Of a stretch of 36,746 bases of DNA, positions 1 through 7,584 are shown in pieces; within the stretch, counting starts at the first letter, position 1; each line of letters starts with the position of its first letter. Made by a program: the position numbers and the translations under genes. Below the pieces are notes generated by a model. It worked only from the letters and a program-made list of their open reading frames with translations, was not told where the DNA came from and did no database searches. Origin of the DNA: Burkholderiales bacterium (GTDB lineage: Bacteria > Pseudomonadota > Gammaproteobacteria > Burkholderiales > Burkholderiaceae_C); the NCBI GenBank assembly GCA_026400105.1, contig JAPLPQ010000051.1, positions 1 through 36,746 on the forward strand, in the 5' to 3' direction.

Positions 1-79
1 CCAGCACAATCCATTTGTACGCCGCGCCGTGGCGCTCGGACAGGTCATCGTAGGTGGCGGGGCTGGGGAGAAGTGACAT
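1..79 (-). CDS. N-terminus of probable MFS (DHA2-like) transporter, partial
   Basis: Only the first 26 codons are in the window; the gene runs off the left edge. The peptide is a short polar, charged N-terminus that turns hydrophobic at its last residues (YKWIVL). Many DHA2-type MFS drug exporters begin this way, with a charged lead followed by the first membrane helix. The ATG ends at 79. No in-frame ATG or GTG lies upstream back to about 140, so this start is preferred, although no clear Shine-Dalgarno precedes it. The family call rests on resemblance of a very short segment and is tentative. Confidence 0.45.
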   Translation of the reverse strand, partial: MSLLPSPATYDDLSERHGAAYKWIVL

Positions 80-182
80 GGCGTTTTCAATCGGGCCGAC
101 ACCGGCAGACGAATCGGAGCGCGCCGGTGGTGAGTCCAGTTCTGAAGTATGACAGCACGCTCTTCGTCCCCGCGCACTGACA

Positions 183-219
183 AAGAAAAACCGGACTCCT
201 TCGGAGTCCGGTTTTTCTT
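183..219. terminator. Bidirectional rho-independent terminator (actP end)
   Basis: Perfect 17-bp inverted repeat: arms 183-199 and 203-219 around a TTC loop. The inner GC-rich part (CCGGACTCC/GGAGTCCGG) is flanked by A5 on the left and T5 on the right, so an RNA from either strand gives a stem followed by a U tract. It lies 50 nt past the actP stop and most likely ends the yjcH-actP transcript. The inner stem can also be drawn with a UUCG-type loop, which would make it very stable. Confidence 0.93.
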
Positions 220-269
220 GCCGGGGAGCGGGCCGGGCCCGCTCAGCCGGATCGGTCGGATCAGCCGGA

Positions 270-2002
270 TCAGTGACCCGATGCGCCCGAGGCACCCAGA
301 CCGGTCTCGGAGCGGACCTTCTGCACCGCGAAGGCGGCGCGCTCGTTGGTGGCGTCCTGGCTGCGATCCAGCATCGAGAACAGCCAGATGCCGACGAAAC
401 CGATGGTCATCGAGAACAGGGCCGGCGAGCTGTACGGGAACCAGGCCGAACCCTTGGGGTTGCCCAGCGTGGCTTCCCAGACCGAGGGCGAGACGACGGT
501 CAGCGCGACCGACGAGAACAGGCCCAGGAAGCCGCCGATCACGGCGCCCTTGGTGGTGCAATCCTTCCACAGCACGCTCATGAAGAGCACCGGGAAGTTG
601 GCCGAAGCCGCGATCGCGAAGGCCAGCGACACCATGAAGGCGATGTTCTGCTTCTCGAAGGCAATGCCCAGGGTCACGGCCAGCACGCCGAGCGCCAGGG
701 TGGTGATGCGCGAGACCTTGAGCTCGGAAGCGCTGTCGGCCTTGCCCTTCTTGAACACGGTGGCGTAGAGGTCGTGCGAGACAGCGGAAGCCCCCGACAG
801 CGTCAGGCCAGCCACCACGGCCAGGATGGTCGCGAAGGCCACGGCCGAGATGAAGCCGTAGAACACGTTGCCACCGACGGTCTTGGCGACCAGCACGGCT
901 GCCATGTTGGCGGTACCGGCACCACCCAGGATCACGCCCTTGAAGACGTCAGCCATCTCGGGGGGTTGGTCAGCACCAGGGTGATGGCACCAAAACCGAT
1001 GATGAAGATCAGCACGTAGAAGTAGCCGATCCAGGTCGTGGCCCAGAACACCGACTTGCGGGCTTCCTTGGCATCGGGCACGGTGAAGAAGCGCATCAGG
1101 ATATGCGGCAGACCGGCGGTACCGAACATCAGCGCCATGCCGAAGCTGATCGCGGAGATCGGGTCCTTGATGAAGCCGCCCGGGCCCATGATCGACAGGC
1201 CAGCAGCAGCCGCCTCTTCCGGGGTCTTGCCGCTGTTGGCAGCAATCGCGGTCTTGACCTCGACGCCCTTGGCGAACAGCGCTTCGAACGAGAAGCCATA
1301 CTGCGACATCACCATGATGGCCATGAAGGTCACGCCCGACAGCAGCAGGCAGGCCTTGATGATCTGCACCCAGGTGGTGGCGGTCATGCCGCCGAACAGC
1401 ACATAGACCATCATCAGCGCGCCGACGATCACCACCGCCATCCAGTAGTCAAGGCCGAACAGCAGCTTGATCAGCTGGCCGGCACCCACCATCTGGGCGA
1501 TCAGGTAGAAGGCGACCACGACCAGCGTGCCCGAAGCCGCGAAGGCGCGGATCGGGGTCTGCTTGAAGCGGTAGCCGGCCACGTCGGCAAAGGTGAACTT
1601 GCCGAGGTTGCGCAGGCGCTCGGCCATCAGGAAGGTGATGACGGGCCAGCCGACCAGGAAGCCGATCGAGTAGATCAGGCCGTCGTAGCCGTTGGCCATC
1701 ACGGCAGCGGAAATACCGAGGAAGGAGGCGGCCGACATGTAGTCGCCCGCGATTGCCAGACCGTTCTGGAAGCCGGTGATGCCGCCACCGCCGGTGTAGA
1801 AGTCGGCGGCCGACTTGGTCTTGGACGCCGCCCATTTGGTGATGTAGAGCGTGCCGCAGACGAACAGGCCGAACATCGCGATGGCGGTCCAGTTGGTCGG
1901 CTGCTTGGCGGCCTGGCCGACGTCGGCGCCGGCGGCATGGGCCGCGCCGGCGACCGCGAGGACCAGCAGCGCGCCCAGGAATGCGCTAAGGTTTTTCTTC
2001 AT
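270..2002 (-). pseudogene. actP: Cation/acetate symporter ActP, frameshifted at a G6 run
   Basis: Sodium:solute symporter family protein for acetate/glycolate uptake. The first 356-codon frame (2002 to 932) carries a signal-like N-terminus and the ActP core with many membrane helices. The C-terminal third (FKGVILGG...[13 protein letters not shown], then the conserved [19 protein letters not shown]-like stretch, ending GASGH) lies in another frame that stays open from 956 to 270. The frames meet at six G on the plus strand (960-965; CCCCCC in the coding sense). One extra C, or two fewer, restores a protein of about 570 residues, near the usual ActP length of about 550. As read, the product loses its last helices. 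Everything else looks intact, so a sequencing or assembly slip, a recent mutation or slipped-strand variation are all possible. The start overlaps the yjcH stop (ATGA), indicating translational coupling. Confidence 0.88.
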
Positions 2003-2307
2003 TTTGCGGCGTCCTTGAGGATTTCCTTGGTCAGCTGGTCGAACTCGCCGTTGGCGCGACGCACGTAGATGCCGGTGATCACGATCGTGAACACGATCAC
2101 GGCCATGCCGATCGGAATGCCAAGCGTGGTCACGCCCGCGCCCAGCGGTTTGGCCAGGAAGGGCTTGTTGAAGGCGATCAGCGCGATATAGCCGTAATAC
2201 ACGACCAGCATCAGGATGGACAGCAACACGCCAAAGCTGTTGCGCTTGGACTGAAGTTCCTGGTATTTTGGATTTTTCAGGATCTTGTCGACTACCGGAT
2301 CACTCAT
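1999..2307 (-). CDS. yjcH: DUF485 inner-membrane protein YjcH
   Basis: 102-residue protein of the DUF485/YjcH family, which is almost always encoded directly upstream of actP. The sequence shows a polar N-terminus with the family-typical KNPKYQEL segment, two hydrophobic helices (about residues 24-47 and 60-82), then [12 protein letters not shown], a classic DUF485 signature. It overlaps actP by 4 nt (ATGA), so the two are co-translated. A good Shine-Dalgarno (GGAGACATCC before the ATG) fixes the start. The precise role is unknown; the constant pairing with ActP suggests an accessory part of the acetate permease. Confidence 0.93.
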   Translation of the reverse strand: MSDPVVDKILKNPKYQELQSKRNSFGVLLSILMLVVYYGYIALIAFNKPFLAKPLGAGVTTLGIPIGMAVIVFTIVITGIYVRRANGEFDQLTKEILKDAAK

Positions 2308-2346
2308 GGATGTCTCCTCTCATGGTGTGGATGGGGCGAAGCATTT

Positions 2347-2365
2347 CATGTGAAGGATTCACATG
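2347..2365. promoter_or_regulatory. Palindrome upstream of yjcH-actP (possible operator)
   Basis: Perfect inverted repeat CATGTGAA-GGA-TTCACATG, 40 nt upstream of the yjcH start and in a stretch more AT-rich than the coding DNA. Size and symmetry suit a dimeric regulator's operator. Acetate permease genes are commonly carbon-source regulated, but I cannot name the regulator. The rest of the 155-bp interval to cobC shows no gene; a weaker inverted repeat (GGGTTA/TAACCC, about 2431-2456) lacks a T tract. Confidence 0.45.
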
Positions 2366-2462
2366 TGTCCCATTCTCAGGTCGGGTCTGACGGTCGCCTT
2401 ACGAAGCCAGTCAGCCAGGCCAGCTTCGGGGGTTAACCCTGAAAGGAATAACCCTTGACTGC

Positions 2463-3065
2463 TCAATGCGGGCGCGGCCAGTCCAGGCAATGCCAGCCGC
2501 CAAACCCGGGCGCCTGGACCGGCCATTCGGTTGCCAATGGCCGGGCGTCGGGGCGCGCGTGCAGCAGGCTGGCGGCGCGGATCACGCCGGCATGGGTGAA
2601 CCAGACCCGGTCGCTGCTACCGGAACCTGGCGTGGCAGCGCACGAATGGTCCTGGAGCTGATCGCGCAGCGCCTGCGCGACCCGCGCCAGCAGTTCGGCC
2701 ACGCTTTCGCGCCCGCCAAAGCGATGTGAATGGAAGTTTTCGGTCCAGGCATCGAATTCGGCCCGATCGATGGCGTCCCAGCGGCTGAGCTCGAAGCGGC
2801 CGAAATCCATCTCGTTGAGGCGCGGGTCGCTGAGCGGCGGCGCGAGCTCGGGCCGCAGCGCGTGCAGCGCGCGCGCGAGCTGCTGGGCACGCTGCAGCCC
2901 GGACATCAGCAGGGTGGCGCCGGCGGGCAGCACCGCAGCGAGCTCGCTGGCGGCGCGTTCGGTATCGGCCGCATCGGCCGGCATGTCGCTGCTGCCATAG
3001 CACAGGCCCGGCTCGACCAGCGGGCGGGCATGGCGCACCAGCCAGAGCCGGCGCGAGGCGCTCAT
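2463..3065 (-). CDS. cobC: Alpha-ribazole phosphatase (histidine phosphatase family)
   Basis: 200-residue histidine phosphatase superfamily protein. It begins with the catalytic phosphohistidine motif LVRHARP (His12), has the acid segment NEMDFGRFE mid-protein, and ends with the second catalytic His in FTHAGVIRA. In the B12 pathway this family removes the phosphate from alpha-ribazole-5'-phosphate or adenosylcobalamin-5'-phosphate, the final step of nucleotide-loop assembly. It is the last gene of the cobalamin operon; its ATG overlaps the cobS stop (ATGA), which fixes the start and supports the specific role. The superfamily is broad, so the function rests partly on context. No rho-independent terminator is evident after it. 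Confidence 0.9.
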   Translation of the reverse strand: MSASRRLWLVRHARPLVEPGLCYGSSDMPADAADTERAASELAAVLPAGATLLMSGLQRAQQLARALHALRPELAPPLSDPRLNEMDFGRFELSRWDAIDRAEFDAWTENFHSHRFGGRESVAELLARVAQALRDQLQDHSCAATPGSGSSDRVWFTHAGVIRAASLLHARPDARPLATEWPVQAPGFGGWHCLDWPRPH

Positions 3066-3898
3066 GCAGCAGCCCCAGTGCCGGATGCCAGGGCCAGGGC
3101 CAGGCCGAGGTAGAAGGCGATCTCGCCGACCTGCTGGGTGGCACCGAGTCCGTCTCCGGTGAAGCCCTGCAGCCGGCGTTGGAGCAATCTTCGCATCCAG
3201 AGCGCGGCCAGCGCCGTTGCCAGCAGGGCCGCACCCCAGGCCGGCTCGGCACGCCAGCCGATCAGCAGCGCCATCGCCCCACCCCACCAGAGCGTTGCGG
3301 TGAGCAGCGCCGCAACACTGATCGCATCGGCCAGCGGCTTGGACTTGGAGCGCGGCGTGTCGCCGACATGGGGCAAGGTCGCGATCACGAACAGCGGCGC
3401 CAGCCTGGAGCTCACATGGGCGCCGAACAGCGCCGCGACGGCCAGCGCGCCATCGACCTGCGCCAGCGTCGCGAGCAGCGCGGCCTTGAGGCCGAAGGCC
3501 AGCACCAGCGCCACCGAGCCGAAGGAGCCGATGCGCGAATCCTTCATGATCGCGAGCGCGCGCTCGCGATCGTAGCTGCCGCCCAGGCCGTCGGCGAGGT
3601 CGGCCAGGCCGTCCTCGTGGAAGGCGCCGGTCAGCCAGCAACTCCAGACCGTGCTGGCGAAAGCCGCGACCCAGGGCGCGGCCGGCACCCCGGGCAAGGC
3701 CCACAGCAGCAGACCGAACAGCGCGGCTGCCAGCGCGCCGATCAGCGCGCCAATCGCTGGCATGTGCGCGGCGCTCGCGCGCAGCATGGCCGGGCTGTAG
3801 CCGACCCAGGCCGCCAGCCGACCCGTGACCGGAATCCGGGTGAAGAACTGCAACGCCAGCAGCCAGTGGCGCACGAATGACAGCAGGCGCTGCGTCAT
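3062..3898 (-). CDS. cobS: Adenosylcobinamide-GDP ribazoletransferase (cobalamin synthase)
   Basis: 278-residue integral membrane enzyme that joins adenosylcobinamide-GDP with alpha-ribazole (or its phosphate) to form the finished nucleotide loop. The sequence shows LQFFTRIPV near the N-terminus, the acidic metal-binding motif HEDGLADLADGLGG (about residues 94-107), KDSRIGSFG shortly after, several hydrophobic helices, and GFTGDGLGATQQVGE near the C-terminus, all hallmarks of CobS/CobV. It starts 11 nt after cobT and overlaps cobC by 4 nt. Length is slightly above the usual 245-260. Confidence 0.95.
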   Translation of the reverse strand: MTQRLLSFVRHWLLALQFFTRIPVTGRLAAWVGYSPAMLRASAAHMPAIGALIGALAAALFGLLLWALPGVPAAPWVAAFASTVWSCWLTGAFHEDGLADLADGLGGSYDRERALAIMKDSRIGSFGSVALVLAFGLKAALLATLAQVDGALAVAALFGAHVSSRLAPLFVIATLPHVGDTPRSKSKPLADAISVAALLTATLWWGGAMALLIGWRAEPAWGAALLATALAALWMRRLLQRRLQGFTGDGLGATQQVGEIAFYLGLALALASGTGAAA

Positions 3899-3909
3899 GG
3901 CCGGCGCTG

Positions 3910-4956
3910 TCAGGCCGCGCCGTCCCGGGTCGAGACCCCGGCCGACTCGAAGCTGGCCATCTCGCGCAGGATCGCGCAGGCCGAAGGCAGCAGCGGCCAG
4001 GCCAGCGCGGCGCCCGAGCCCTCGCCCAGGCGCAGCCCGAGGTCGAGCAGCGGCCGGGCTTCGAGCTGGGCCAGCAGCAGGCTGTGGCCGCGCTCGCCCG
4101 AACGGTGCGCGAACACGCAGCGCTGCAGCACCGCCGGCACCAGCCGCGAGGCGACCAGCACCGCGGCGCAGGTGATGAAGCCATCGACCAGGATCACGCG
4201 CCGCTCGGCCGCGGCCTGCAGCACGGCGCCGACCATGGTCGCGATCTCGAAGCCGCCCATCGCGGCCAGCACCTCGAGCGGATCGGTCACGTCCGCGTGG
4301 CGCAGCAGCACCTCGCGCAGCACATCGGTCTTGCGCGCGATGCCGGGCTGATCCAGGCCGGTGCCGGCGCCGGTGCAGTCGGCAATGTCCAGGCCGCCCA
4401 GGCGGGCCAGGAGCAGCGAGGCCGGCGAGGTGTTGCCGATGCCCATCTCGCCCAGCAGCAGCACGTTGCCGGGCAGGCCCTTGACCAGCTCGATGCCGTG
4501 CGCGAGCGCCTGCTCGCATTGCGCGCGCGTCATCGCCGGCTCGGCCGAGCAGTCGGCGGTGCCGTAGCCGACCTTGCGGATCTGCAGGCCAGGCCGCGGC
4601 GCGAAATCGTGCGCGACGCCACAATCGACCACGGTCATGCCGATGCCATGCTGGCGCGCCAGCACGGTGACGGCGGCGCCGCCGGCCAGGAAGTTCTCGA
4701 CCATCTGCCAGGTCACGTCGCTCGGGTAGGCCGAAACGCCGCGCCGGGTCAGGCCATGGTCGCCCGCGAACACCACCATCTGCGGCGCGCGCAGCTCGGG
4801 CGAGTCGCTGCCCAGGATCAGGCCCAGGCGCAGCGCCAGCGTCTCGAGCGCGCCGAGCGAACCGACCGGCTTGGTCTTGTGGTCGAGCTGGCGCTGCAGC
4901 GCCAACGCCAGCGCCTCGTTGTGCAGGCTGTCGATCCGGGGCAAGGTAAAAGTCAT
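3910..4956 (-). CDS. cobT: Nicotinate-nucleotide:dimethylbenzimidazole phosphoribosyltransferase
   Basis: 348-residue CobT, the usual length. It transfers phosphoribose from nicotinate mononucleotide to 5,6-dimethylbenzimidazole, giving alpha-ribazole-5'-phosphate. Family signatures include KTKPVGSLGALE near the N-terminus, VFAGDHGLTRRGVSAYP, GEMGIGNTSPAS mid-protein, and LRLGEGSGAAL near the end, where the Glu (about residue 312) matches the catalytic Glu of the family. Its substrate DMB is presumably made by BluB from the same operon. The gene is separated from cobQ by the largest gap in the operon (58 nt), which holds a hairpin and a repeat-like motif; an AGGA ribosome-binding site lies before the ATG. 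Confidence 0.96.
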   Translation of the reverse strand: MTFTLPRIDSLHNEALALALQRQLDHKTKPVGSLGALETLALRLGLILGSDSPELRAPQMVVFAGDHGLTRRGVSAYPSDVTWQMVENFLAGGAAVTVLARQHGIGMTVVDCGVAHDFAPRPGLQIRKVGYGTADCSAEPAMTRAQCEQALAHGIELVKGLPGNVLLLGEMGIGNTSPASLLLARLGGLDIADCTGAGTGLDQPGIARKTDVLREVLLRHADVTDPLEVLAAMGGFEIATMVGAVLQAAAERRVILVDGFITCAAVLVASRLVPAVLQRCVFAHRSGERGHSLLLAQLEARPLLDLGLRLGEGSGAALAWPLLPSACAILREMASFESAGVSTRDGAA

Positions 4957-4966
4957 GGATTTTCCT

Positions 4967-5012
4967 ATTGGGGTCAGAGACCGATTTTTTTGACCAGCTC
5001 CAGCCGAGCTGG
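4967..5012. repeat. Hairpin plus REP-like motif between cobQ and cobT
   Basis: The 58-nt gap holds a perfect 7-bp hairpin (CCAGCTC 4994-5000, GAGCTGG 5006-5012) and, next to it, TATTGGGGTCAGAGACC (4966-4982) followed by GA and T7. From memory, GGGGTCAGAG-type motifs occur as dispersed palindromic repeats near RAYT (Y1) transposases in many betaproteobacterial genomes; only one half would be present here. The T tract is on the wrong side of the hairpin for termination in the operon direction. It is the only non-compact junction inside the operon. Confidence 0.35.
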
Positions 5013-5014
5013 CT

Positions 5015-6499
5015 TCAGGCGATCAGCGCGTCGAGCAGGCCGGGGGCAATATGCCGCTCGAGATAGTCCGCCAGGCCGTCGAACACGCTGTCGAGCGTCG
5101 GGGCCGAGGCGCCGAACAGCGCCTGCAGCACGGCCGGGTCCTCGAACAGGCCATGCAGATAGCAGCCCAGCACATTGCCGCGCTCGTTCTGCCAGGCCAG
5201 GCCGGGCAGCACCTCACGCGCGATGTCCCCCGCCGCAGCCATCGCCGGATGCTGCGCGGTCTGGCCATGGTGGATCTCGTAGCCCTGCACCGCCACGCCC
5301 GACAGGGCCGACCAGGCACCCGCCAGAGCGCCAAAGCAGGCCTGGGTGCGCTGGACGGTCTTGTCGGGATCGAACTGGGTCACCAGCGGCAGCAGGCCCA
5401 GTCCGGGCGCGTTGCCATCGACGCCGTGGGTGTCGATCAAGGCCTCGCCCAGCATCTGCAGGCCGCCACAGATGCCCAGCACGGCACCGCCCTGCCCCGC
5501 ATGGTCGGCAATCGCGCGGTCCAGACCCTGCTCGCGCAGCCAGGCCAGGTCCGAGCTGGTGTGCTTGGAGCCCGGCAGCACGATCCAGTCGGCACCAGCG
5601 AGCTCGGCCGGACTGCGCGCCCAGACCAGGCGCAGGCCCGGAATGTTCTTCAGCGGCTGGAACTCGTCGAGGTTGCTCAGGCGCGGATAGGCCAGCACCG
5701 CGACTGTGCGCGTGACCGCGCCCTGGCTGCGGCTGCGGTCGTCGAACACGCCGTCCTCCTCGGGCAGGCCATGCTGCCACCACATCGGCAAGGTGGCGAC
5801 GGTCGGCACGCCGGTCAGCTGCTCGAGCTGCTCGGGCGCGGGCGCGAGCAGCGCCGCATCACCCCGAAACTTGTTGAGCACGAAGCCGTCGATGCGCTCG
5901 CGGTCGGCCTCGGGCAACAGGGCCCAGGTGCCGTAGAGATGGGCGAAGGCGCCGCCCCGGTCGATGTCGGTCACCAGCAGGCAGCGCGCATCGGCCGCGC
6001 GCGCCACGCGCAGGTTGACGATATCGCTGGCCATCAGGTTGATCTCGGCTGGCGAGCCCGCGCCCTCGATCACGATGACGTCGTACTCGGCACGCAGGTC
6101 GTCGAGCGCCTGTGCGATCCGGGGCCAGACCTTTTCCGAGCGGCCGCGCCATGGCATGGCACTCAGCTCGGCATCGACCTGGCCCAGCATGACGACCTGG
6201 CTGCGGGTATCGGCCTCGGGCTTGAGCAGCAGCGGATTCATGCGCACGTCGGGCTCGGCGCGCGCGGCCAGCGCCTGGAAATATTGCGCCGAGCCGATCT
6301 CGCCCGCGCCACCGGGCGAAGCCACCACGCGCGCGTTGTTGCTCATGTTCTGCGCCTTGAACGGCGCGACCTTGAGGCCCTGGCGCGCGTAGTGGCGGCA
6401 CAGCGCGGTGGCGAGCCAGCTCTTGCCGGCGCCGCTCGAGGTGCCGAGCACCATCACGCATTTGGCCCGCTGGCGGGTGGGGTCGGCTTGAGTATTCAT
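5015..6499 (-). CDS. cobQ: Adenosylcobyric acid synthase (glutamine-hydrolysing)
   Basis: 494-residue CobQ/CbiP, which amidates side chains b, d, e and g of adenosylcobyrinic acid a,c-diamide with glutamine and ATP. The N-terminal synthetase domain (residues about 12-235) has the P-loop-like LGTSSGAGKS and the family-typical KAQNMSNNA. The C-terminal class-I glutamine amidotransferase domain has PGSKHTSSDL, the nucleophile Cys in LGICGGLQMLGE, and the distal His in YEIHHGQT and YLHGLFED. The length is normal. Its ATG overlaps the cobD stop (ATGA), fixing the start. With cobB it shows that the operon covers amidation steps and not only salvage of cobinamide. Confidence 0.96.
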   Translation of the reverse strand: MNTQADPTRQRAKCVMVLGTSSGAGKSWLATALCRHYARQGLKVAPFKAQNMSNNARVVASPGGAGEIGSAQYFQALAARAEPDVRMNPLLLKPEADTRSQVVMLGQVDAELSAMPWRGRSEKVWPRIAQALDDLRAEYDVIVIEGAGSPAEINLMASDIVNLRVARAADARCLLVTDIDRGGAFAHLYGTWALLPEADRERIDGFVLNKFRGDAALLAPAPEQLEQLTGVPTVATLPMWWQHGLPEEDGVFDDRSRSQGAVTRTVAVLAYPRLSNLDEFQPLKNIPGLRLVWARSPAELAGADWIVLPGSKHTSSDLAWLREQGLDRAIADHAGQGGAVLGICGGLQMLGEALIDTHGVDGNAPGLGLLPLVTQFDPDKTVQRTQACFGALAGAWSALSGVAVQGYEIHHGQTAQHPAMAAAGDIAREVLPGLAWQNERGNVLGCYLHGLFEDPAVLQALFGASAPTLDSVFDGLADYLERHIAPGLLDALIA

Positions 6500-7584
6500 G
6501 TCTGATGGCGAATGGAGGTCCAGGCCTGCGCGAGCGCGTCCTGCGCCGCGGGCGCGAGGACGCCCAAGCGCACAGCACCGGGCAGGCCGAATGAAGTGGC
6601 GTCGCGCAGCTTGATGCCCTGCTCACGCAGGCGGGCCAGATCGGCCGCGAGGTCGGAGCTGTCGGAGCGTTCTGGAAGCGCGACGAAGTAGTTGGCAACG
6701 CTGGGCCGAGTCTGCCAGCCCAGTGTATGACAGAGGTCGAGCTGTCGGCGTTTCCAGGCGCGCAGGGTCTCGAGACTGGCGGCCAGCCAGTCCTGCACCA
6801 CCGGCAGGGTCCAGGCCTGCAACATCGCCACGCCGTGGGCACCGACCGGCCAGGAGGATACCAGCGCCTGCAAGGCATCGACCCGCTCGCCAGCGTCCCG
6901 GGGCGCGATCGCGTAGGCGGCACGCACCCCCGTCAGCCCCAGCGCCTTGTTCGGCGTCCAGAGCTGCCAGACCCGGTCCAGCCCGTCGCCGTCCAGCGCC
7001 AGCCGGCCCTGCAGGCGCAGCGGACGGTAGGCGCAGTCGAGCACCAGCAGTTGCGTTGGCCGCAAGCCCTGGACCTGCTGCGCAAGGCCATCATGGGGCT
7101 GTCCCAACGGACTCGAAGGGTCACAGGCCCAGAGCAGGTCCGCCGCGGTGGCGTCGGTCACGGCCTGCAGGCCCCAGGCGCGGGCCGCCTGGGCGTAGTC
7201 GCCATAGTGAAAAGGCGGCAGATGGACCGCAGCCGGCCGCTGCCAGCGCAGTGGCAAGGCCGATGCCGATGCCGATGCCGATGCCGATGCCAGGATCGAG
7301 GATTGCATCGACCCTGTCATCCGGGCCGCCAGCGCGCTGATGCGGAAGATGAACTCGCTCGCGCTGCCGGCCAGCACGATGCGTTCGACCGCGACCTCAT
7401 GAAAAGCGGCCAAGGCCTCGCGCAGCGCCTGATAGTCCGGGTCGGGATAGCGGGTCGGATCGGCCGCCTGCACCGCTGCCAGCGCGACCGGACAGGGTCC
7501 GCAGGCGTTGCTGTTGGTCGAGAAATCGAAGCGCGGCACGCCGAAGGCGTCGGGGCCGCCGTGCAGCCGGACGGATTCAGCCAT
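6496..7584 (-). CDS. cobD: L-threonine-O-3-phosphate decarboxylase
   Basis: 362-residue PLP enzyme of aminotransferase fold (CobD in Salmonella naming, CobC in Pseudomonas). It makes (R)-1-amino-2-propanol phosphate, the linker attached by CbiB. Visible features: HGG and FSTNSNACGPCP at the N-terminus, RYPDPDYQALREALA, LVLDCAYRPL with the PLP-binding Asp, and TPNKALGLTGVRAAYAI with the PLP lysine and conserved Arg. Residues about 99-109 are a Ser-Ala repeat encoded by five tandem GCCGAT units; this insertion is not typical of the family. The start lies 8 nt inside the cbiB 3' end, and the stop overlaps cobQ. Confidence 0.93.
   Translation of the reverse strand: MAESVRLHGGPDAFGVPRFDFSTNSNACGPCPVALAAVQAADPTRYPDPDYQALREALAAFHEVAVERIVLAGSASEFIFRISALAARMTGSMQSSILASASASASASALPLRWQRPAAVHLPPFHYGDYAQAARAWGLQAVTDATAADLLWACDPSSPLGQPHDGLAQQVQGLRPTQLLVLDCAYRPLRLQGRLALDGDGLDRVWQLWTPNKALGLTGVRAAYAIAPRDAGERVDALQALVSSWPVGAHGVAMLQAWTLPVVQDWLAASLETLRAWKRRQLDLCHTLGWQTRPSVANYFVALPERSDSSDLAADLARLREQGIKLRDATSFGLPGAVRLGVLAPAAQDALAQAWTSIRHQT
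7259..7288. repeat. Hexanucleotide tandem repeat (GCCGAT)x5 inside cobD
   Basis: Five perfect head-to-tail GCCGAT units on the plus strand, read on the minus strand as alternating Ser-Ala codons. The unit is a multiple of three, so copy-number change would lengthen or shorten the Ser-Ala linker without breaking the frame. Confidence 0.95.

Noticed and set aside
149-1019. Several plus-strand frames opposite actP
   Set aside because: Low-complexity Arg/Gly/Ser-rich translations typical of antisense frames in GC-rich DNA; the minus strand carries a clear family protein.
4994-5012. CCAGCTC/GAGCTGG hairpin considered as a terminator after cobQ
   Set aside because: The T tract lies on the upstream side for the operon direction, so the RNA would have an A tract after the stem.
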